Assembly: GCA_900540635.1 (NCBI GenBank)
Contig: UQGU01000079.1
Span: forward strand, 1-8,596
Source of the DNA: an uncultured Eubacteriales bacterium
GTDB taxonomy: Bacteria; Bacillota; Clostridia; Oscillospirales; Oscillospiraceae
Direction: 5' to 3'
DNA: 8,596 bases
Shown: in pieces, positions 5,310 through 8,596 of the stretch
Layout: every line of letters starts with the position of its first letter
Numbering within the stretch: position 1 is the stretch's first letter
Made by a program: the position numbers and the translations under genes
The notes under the pieces: generated by a model
Told to the model about the DNA's origin: nothing
The model's database searches: none
What the model saw: only the letters and a program-made list of their open reading frames with translations

Positions 5310-6647
5310 ATGAAACGAAAATTGACCCCAAAGGAAACCCTGGCCGTAGCAAGTCTGCTCTTCGGCCTCTTCTTCGGAGCCGGCAATCTGATTTTCCCCG
5401 TACATATGGGACAGGCTGCCGGACGGAACTATGTAGTAGCCTCTATGGGCTTTATTGTTACCGGCGTAGGTCTTCCTTTGCTGGGTGTGGCAGCCATGGG
5501 CTTGAGCCGCAGTGAGAGCCTGGCCCAGCTTGCCGGGCAGGTGGGTAAGGGCTACGGCCGCTTTTTCACCGTGCTGCTGTATCTGACCATCGGCCCCTGC
5601 TTTGCCATTCCCCGGTGCGCCACCACCTCCTTCACCGTAGGTGTGGAGCCGCTGCTGACCGGCAACGACAGGCTGTGGCTGCTTGGGTTCTCGCTGGTTT
5701 TCTTCCTGCTGGTGCTTTTCTTCTCTCTGCGGCCCAGCGGCATTCTGACCTGGGTGGGCCGGGTCATCAACCCGGTTTTTCTGATTCTTCTGTCCCTGCT
5801 GGTGATTGCCTCCTTCGCAAACCCCATGGCTTCCGTGCCCCAGATAACCCCGGAGGGGGACTATGTCACCCAGCCCTTCTTAACGGGCTTTTTGGAGGGC
5901 TACAACACCATGGATACCCTGGCAGCTCTGGCCTTCGGCATCACCATCGTCCAGGTCCTGCGGCAGCTGGGCCTGCGCCGCCCGGAGGACATCGCCAAGG
6001 GGACCTGCCTGTCCGGTGTGTTCAGCTGTCTGCTTATGGCTCTGATTTACGCCCTCATCACCTGGATGGGTGCCCAGAGCCGGGGAGCCTATCCCCTGAG
6101 CGCCAACGGCGGCATTGCTCTGGCGGACATCGCCCACCACTATTTTGGCCGGGCCGGTCAGCTGATTCTGGCCGCCACGGTGACCCTGGCCTGCCTGAAA
6201 ACCTCCATCGGTCTCGTGACCAGCTGCGCCGAGACCTTTCACCTGCTGTACCCGCGCATCGGCTATAAGGCCTGGACCTGGATTTTCAGTCTGTTTCCTC
6301 TGGCCATTTCCAACCTGGGCCTCACCACCATTATCAGCTTCTCCCTGCCGGTGCTCATGTTCCTGTATCCCCTGTCCATCACCCTGATCCTATTGAGCCT
6401 GCTGGGCGGGCTCTTCGGCCGGGACCGCCGGGTATTCGTCAGCGTTACGGTGCTCACCCTGGCAGCGGCAGTGCTGGATTTCCTCGCCGCCCTGCCCGAA
6501 GGCGCCAAAAGCATCCTGCACCTGGAAGGACTGCTGGGCTGGGCCAACAGCTATATTCCGCTGTTCTCCTATGGCCTGGGCTGGCTTCTCCCCGCCGCCC
6601 TTGGGCTCACGATCGGCCTGGCGCTGCGGTGGCGCGCTTCCCGTTAA
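5310..6647 (+). CDS. brnQ: Branched-chain amino acid:cation symporter (BrnQ, LIVCS family)
   Basis: BrnQ takes up leucine, isoleucine and valine, driven by a sodium or proton gradient, through about 12 membrane helices. The 445-aa product matches the usual family length of about 440. Recognisable family segments are LLFGLFFGAGNLIFPVHMGQ near the N-terminus (17-35), IGPCFAIPRCATTSF (94-108), and GYNTMDTLAALAFGI in the middle, next to a likely substrate-binding loop. Hydrophobic helices run to a short basic C-terminus. ATG 5310 is preceded by AAGAAAGGAAG with about 10 nt spacing. The frame is open further upstream, from 5211, but that part overlaps the promoter. It stands alone, and the CodY-like boxes suggest it is switched off when branched-chain amino acids are plentiful. 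Confidence 0.95.
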   Translation: MKRKLTPKETLAVASLLFGLFFGAGNLIFPVHMGQAAGRNYVVASMGFIVTGVGLPLLGVAAMGLSRSESLAQLAGQVGKGYGRFFTVLLYLTIGPCFAIPRCATTSFTVGVEPLLTGNDRLWLLGFSLVFFLLVLFFSLRPSGILTWVGRVINPVFLILLSLLVIASFANPMASVPQITPEGDYVTQPFLTGFLEGYNTMDTLAALAFGITIVQVLRQLGLRRPEDIAKGTCLSGVFSCLLMALIYALITWMGAQSRGAYPLSANGGIALADIAHHYFGRAGQLILAATVTLACLKTSIGLVTSCAETFHLLYPRIGYKAWTWIFSLFPLAISNLGLTTIISFSLPVLMFLYPLSITLILLSLLGGLFGRDRRVFVSVTVLTLAAAVLDFLAALPEGAKSILHLEGLLGWANSYIPLFSYGLGWLLPAALGLTIGLALRWRASR

Positions 6648-6664
6648 TCTTTCCTTTTTGATCA

Positions 6665-6716
6665 CTGTTAGCTGAGACTGAGGGGTTATACCGCAGAACC
6701 CCTCCGGCCCTAACAG
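6665..6716 (+). other. Nested hairpin in the brnQ 3' region
   Basis: CTGTTAG (6665-6671) pairs with CTAACAG (6710-6716), enclosing a perfect 8-bp stem GAGGGGTT (6680-6687) / AACCCCTC (6697-6704) with a 9-base loop. No T-tract follows, so it is not a simple terminator. It could protect the 3' end of the brnQ mRNA or be part of a larger structured RNA with the hairpins at 6739-6795. It matches no riboswitch I know. Confidence 0.55.
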
Positions 6717-6738
6717 GTCACCTCCAGCAGTGCATTAA

Positions 6739-6795
6739 GAGGCCGTAAGCCGCTTTTGCGGCAACGGCCTCCATACCTTTCAGGGGAGGCTTTTT
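6739..6795 (+). terminator. Terminator with a competing hairpin after brnQ (attenuator-like)
   Basis: Hairpin A: GAGGCCGT (6739-6746) with ACGGCCTC (6764-6771) plus GCCGC/GCGGC around a TTTT loop, 13 bp in all. Hairpin B: GCCTCC (6767-6772) with GGAGGC (6785-6790), followed directly by TTTTT (6791-6795). B is a terminator form, but its left arm overlaps the right arm of A by five bases, so the two exclude each other. B is the only T-tract terminator seen after brnQ. Confidence 0.68.
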
Positions 6796-6807
6796 CCCAG
6801 TAAATCG

Positions 6808-6829
6808 TTCCAAACCTATCGATTTGGAA
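6808..6829. promoter_or_regulatory. Operator-like inverted repeat abutting the -35 of the Trp-rich protein gene
   Basis: TTCCAAA (6808-6814) and TTTGGAA (6823-6829) form a perfect 7-bp inverted repeat with an 8-base spacer. The right arm touches the -35 hexamer that starts at 6830, a position typical for a dimeric regulator. The repeat lies upstream of the start site, so it is not in the RNA from this promoter. The regulator is unknown. Confidence 0.6.
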
Positions 6830-6858
6830 TTGACATCCCATTCAACACCTGCTATACT
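6830..6858 (+). promoter_or_regulatory. Promoter of the Trp-rich membrane protein gene
   Basis: Perfect -35 TTGACA (6830-6835), exactly 17 bases, and -10 TATACT (6853-6858). Start near 6865, leaving a leader of about 68 nt. The leader can pair GCCCC near its start with GGGGC near 6905 and ends in AGGAGG (6919-6924), 8 nt before the ATG. Confidence 0.87.
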
Positions 6859-6932
6859 GATTTTATAAGCCCCTCTCTTCTGCATCACGGCTTTGTAGGG
6901 CGGGGCAAATAGACAAACAGGAGGCAAACGGT

Positions 6933-7958
6933 ATGTTATTTCAAATCTACGGAGACAAAGCGGGCTACCAGCTGCTGGGTTGGCTGCTGGTGTTCCTGGG
7001 GCTGATTCTCACCAACGAGATTGCCCGGCGCACCAAAAAGGGCGGCATTTTCTTCTTCCTGGCTCTGCCGGGGGCACTGACGGTGTACTTCATCGCCGTG
7101 GCTGTGGGCGCTGCCATGGGCGCGGGCTGGGCAGAGAACAACCCCACCTATCTGTACATGAACAGCTGGTTCCACTATGCCAAGCTCTATGCCGCCACCA
7201 TCGGCTGCATCGGCTTCATGATGATCAAGTATCAGTGGGGCATTGGCAAGAAGGACTGGTTCAAGCCCTTCCCCTTCGTCATCGTTGCCATCAATATTCT
7301 CATCGCCGTGGGCAGTGACTTTGAGTCTGCCATCAAGGGCGCTCTTTCCGTGGACGGCTGGTGGCTGTCCAGCGAAAACGTCTGGCTGTACGGCGGCTGG
7401 TGGAACTGGCTCAACGGCATTGCAGGCCTGCTGAACATCTTCTGCATGACCGGCTGGTGGGGCATCTACTCCTCCAAGAAGAAGGACGACATGCTCTGGC
7501 CGGACATGATCTGGCTGTACATTCTGGCCTATGACGTGTGGAACTTCCAGTATACCTATCTGAACCTGCCTACCCACGCCTGGTACTGCGGTCTGGCCCT
7601 GCTGCTGGCTCCCACCGTGGCCGCTTCCCTGTGGAACAAGGGCGGCTGGATTCAGAACCGTGCCAATACCCTGGCCATCTGGTGCATGTTCGCCCAGGTA
7701 TTCCCCCTGTTCCAGGACCGCAGCGTGTTCACCACCATCCCCGTGCTGTACGCCGATGGCTTCATGGACGCCGCTGTCCGTCCCACCGCTGCGAACCCCA
7801 CCGCCCAGGGCGTGATCTCCGTGCTGTCTCTGGCCATTAACGCACTGGCTCTGGCAATCATCATCCGCCGGGCCATCCAGCAGAAGAAGAATCCCTATAA
7901 GAACGAGATCTTCACCGATACCCGGGACTTCCAGCTGGCCATGGAGCGTGCAGAGTAA
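6933..7958 (+). CDS. Tryptophan-rich multi-pass membrane protein, function unknown
   Basis: The 341-aa product has about nine hydrophobic helices (roughly 12-29, 38-63, 82-99, 113-128, 157-177, 190-209, 218-234, 245-262, 293-312), a basic loop near 100-111, and a charged C-terminal tail (from about 314) that is likely cytoplasmic. It has 20 tryptophans (about 6 percent), 11 of them between residues 143 and 203, including GWW and WWNW runs. From memory it resembles a clostridial membrane family annotated as a domain of unknown function (perhaps DUF5692), but I cannot confirm that. The start is well supported by AGGAGG 8 nt upstream and a textbook promoter. It stands alone, and codon use is strongly biased to C/G endings, suggesting good expression. 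Its terminator appears to be split by the IS element downstream. Confidence 0.9.
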   Translation: MLFQIYGDKAGYQLLGWLLVFLGLILTNEIARRTKKGGIFFFLALPGALTVYFIAVAVGAAMGAGWAENNPTYLYMNSWFHYAKLYAATIGCIGFMMIKYQWGIGKKDWFKPFPFVIVAINILIAVGSDFESAIKGALSVDGWWLSSENVWLYGGWWNWLNGIAGLLNIFCMTGWWGIYSSKKKDDMLWPDMIWLYILAYDVWNFQYTYLNLPTHAWYCGLALLLAPTVAASLWNKGGWIQNRANTLAIWCMFAQVFPLFQDRSVFTTIPVLYADGFMDAAVRPTAANPTAQGVISVLSLAINALALAIIIRRAIQQKKNPYKNEIFTDTRDFQLAMERAE

Positions 7959-7985
7959 GGCCGTTCTCCGCTCCCAATAAATCAG

Positions 7986-8006
7986 AAAATTCCCCGGCGC
8001 TCGGGC
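7986..8006 (+). other. Probable left half of a terminator interrupted by the IS element
   Basis: The sequence AAAATTCCCCGGCGC (7986-8000), TCGG, GC looks like the left arm, loop and first two right-arm bases of a terminator hairpin whose right arm would be GCGCCGGGGAATTTT. The match stops at 8007, right at the IS end. No other terminator follows the gene at 6933-7958. Confidence 0.45.
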
Positions 8007-8054
8007 TATGAAGTGACCCCAAAAAGTTAGACAATATTTTGAAGTAAAAATTGT

Positions 8055-8596
8055 TCAAGCAGCTGAAAGGGCTTGCTGTCTGTGAATTGCAGGCGGCAAG
8101 CCCTTCAGTTTTGCCTTGATTCTGCGGTTGTTGTAGTAATCCAGATATTCAACGAGTTCCTGTTTGAAGTGCTCCATGGACTGAAATTCTTGCAGATATA
8201 GCAGCTCACTTTTGAGCAGCCCAAAGAAATTTTCTATCACAGCATTGTCCAGACAGTTCCCCTTGCGGCTCATGCTCTGTCGGATGCCTTTCTCTCGGAG
8301 CATCCGTTGATACTGTTTATGTTGGTACTGCCAGCCCTGATCAGAATGGAGAATGAGGTTTGTTCCGTCCGGAATTTTTGCAAATGCCTCGTTCAGCATA
8401 GTTGTCACCATGCTGAGCACAGGGCGATCCGATATGGTATAGCTGACCAGATCGCTGCTGTGCAGATCGAGAATTGGAGACAGATACAGTTTCTCGCCAA
8501 ACAAACTGAACTCTGTCACATCGGTGACCCACTTCTGGTTTGGCTTTTCGGCGCGGAAGTCCCGGTTTAACAGATTTGGCGCAATTTTGCCAACTT
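8055..8596 (-). CDS. IS3-family transposase OrfB (DDE integrase core), 5' end outside window
   Basis: The frame is open to the right edge (on the minus strand it reads KIAPNLLNRDFRAEKPNQKW near 8534-8593) and ends at TGA 8055-8057. It contains the three catalytic acidic residues: Asp in WVTDVTEF (codon 8520-8522), Asp in LHSDQGWQYQ (8340-8342), and Glu in NAVIENFFGLLKSE (8232-8234). The second Asp and the Glu are 35 residues apart, as in the DD(35)E pattern. The tail YLDYYNNRRIKAKLKGLPP is typical of the IS150 group, where OrfB is made by programmed frameshifting from OrfA. The visible part is intact, so the enzyme may be active. Its 3' end converges on the Trp-rich protein gene. Confidence 0.94.
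   Translation of the reverse strand, partial: VGKIAPNLLNRDFRAEKPNQKWVTDVTEFSLFGEKLYLSPILDLHSSDLVSYTISDRPVLSMVTTMLNEAFAKIPDGTNLILHSDQGWQYQHKQYQRMLREKGIRQSMSRKGNCLDNAVIENFFGLLKSELLYLQEFQSMEHFKQELVEYLDYYNNRRIKAKLKGLPPAIHRQQALSAA
8063..8108 (-). repeat. Large inverted repeat inside the 3' end of the transposase gene
   Basis: CTGAAAGGGCTTGC (8063-8076) and GCAAGCCCTTCAG (8096-8108) pair along 13 bp with one bulged base and a 19-base loop. On the transposase mRNA the stem ends shortly before the stop codon, and a short T-tract follows about 14 nt beyond it. It may help end transcription or shield the element from outside transcription. Confidence 0.65.

Larger units (their letters stand above)
8009..8596 (-). 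mobile_element. IS3-family (IS150-like) insertion sequence, 3' part only
   Basis: The outer end reads TGAAGTGACCCCAAAAAGT (8009-8027), of the kind found at ends of IS3/IS150-group elements, and the DDE transposase of this family follows. The element enters from the right and its other end lies beyond the window, so terminal repeats and target duplication cannot be compared. The exact boundary could be 8007-8011. Confidence 0.8.

Noticed and set aside
6671..6725. TPP riboswitch, suggested by CTGAGA followed by an ACCCCT-like stretch
   Set aside because: The conserved GAACCTGATC...ACCAGCG part of the THI element is missing and the arrangement of stems is different.

Overview
The window looks like chromosomal DNA of a moderately GC-rich gut-type clostridium, most likely Oscillospiraceae/Ruminococcaceae. 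The basis is ribonuclease Y, a GH25 lysozyme with an N-terminal membrane anchor, a Firmicutes-style BrnQ permease, strong Shine-Dalgarno sequences, short single-gene units ended by GC-rich hairpins with T-tracts, and GC-rich third codon positions. The taxon is inferred and was not tested by a search.

Layout, left to right. (1) A minus-strand tRNA-Gly(TCC) is cut by the left edge and has its own consensus promoter. (2) rny (RNase Y, minus) has a terminator, a near-perfect promoter and a roughly 175-nt leader containing repeats. (3) A plus-strand multi-pass membrane protein of unknown function, with an extended -10 promoter carrying an inverted repeat where the -35 would be, ends at a strong terminator. 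(4) A membrane-anchored GH25 muramidase (minus) diverges from (5) a small two-helix membrane protein with a C-terminal zinc ribbon (plus). (6) brnQ (plus) is preceded by two CodY-like boxes, one just upstream of a strong promoter. (7) A 285-nt intergenic region holds a nested hairpin, two mutually exclusive hairpins ending in T5, then an inverted repeat abutting a textbook promoter. (8) This promoter drives a tryptophan-rich multi-pass membrane protein of unknown function. (9) The right edge holds the 3' end of an IS3-family (IS150-like) element with a DDE transposase (minus). It appears to have landed inside the terminator hairpin of gene 8.

Almost every gene is its own transcription unit, so there is no multi-gene pathway here. 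The functional themes are RNA turnover (rny), cell-wall hydrolysis at the membrane (GH25), branched-chain amino acid uptake (brnQ) and several uncharacterised membrane proteins. I found no phage, defence, CRISPR or biosynthetic cluster. The items most worth following up are the CodY-like control of brnQ, the hairpin array after brnQ, the operator-like repeat before the Trp-rich protein, and the IS insertion that seems to split a terminator.
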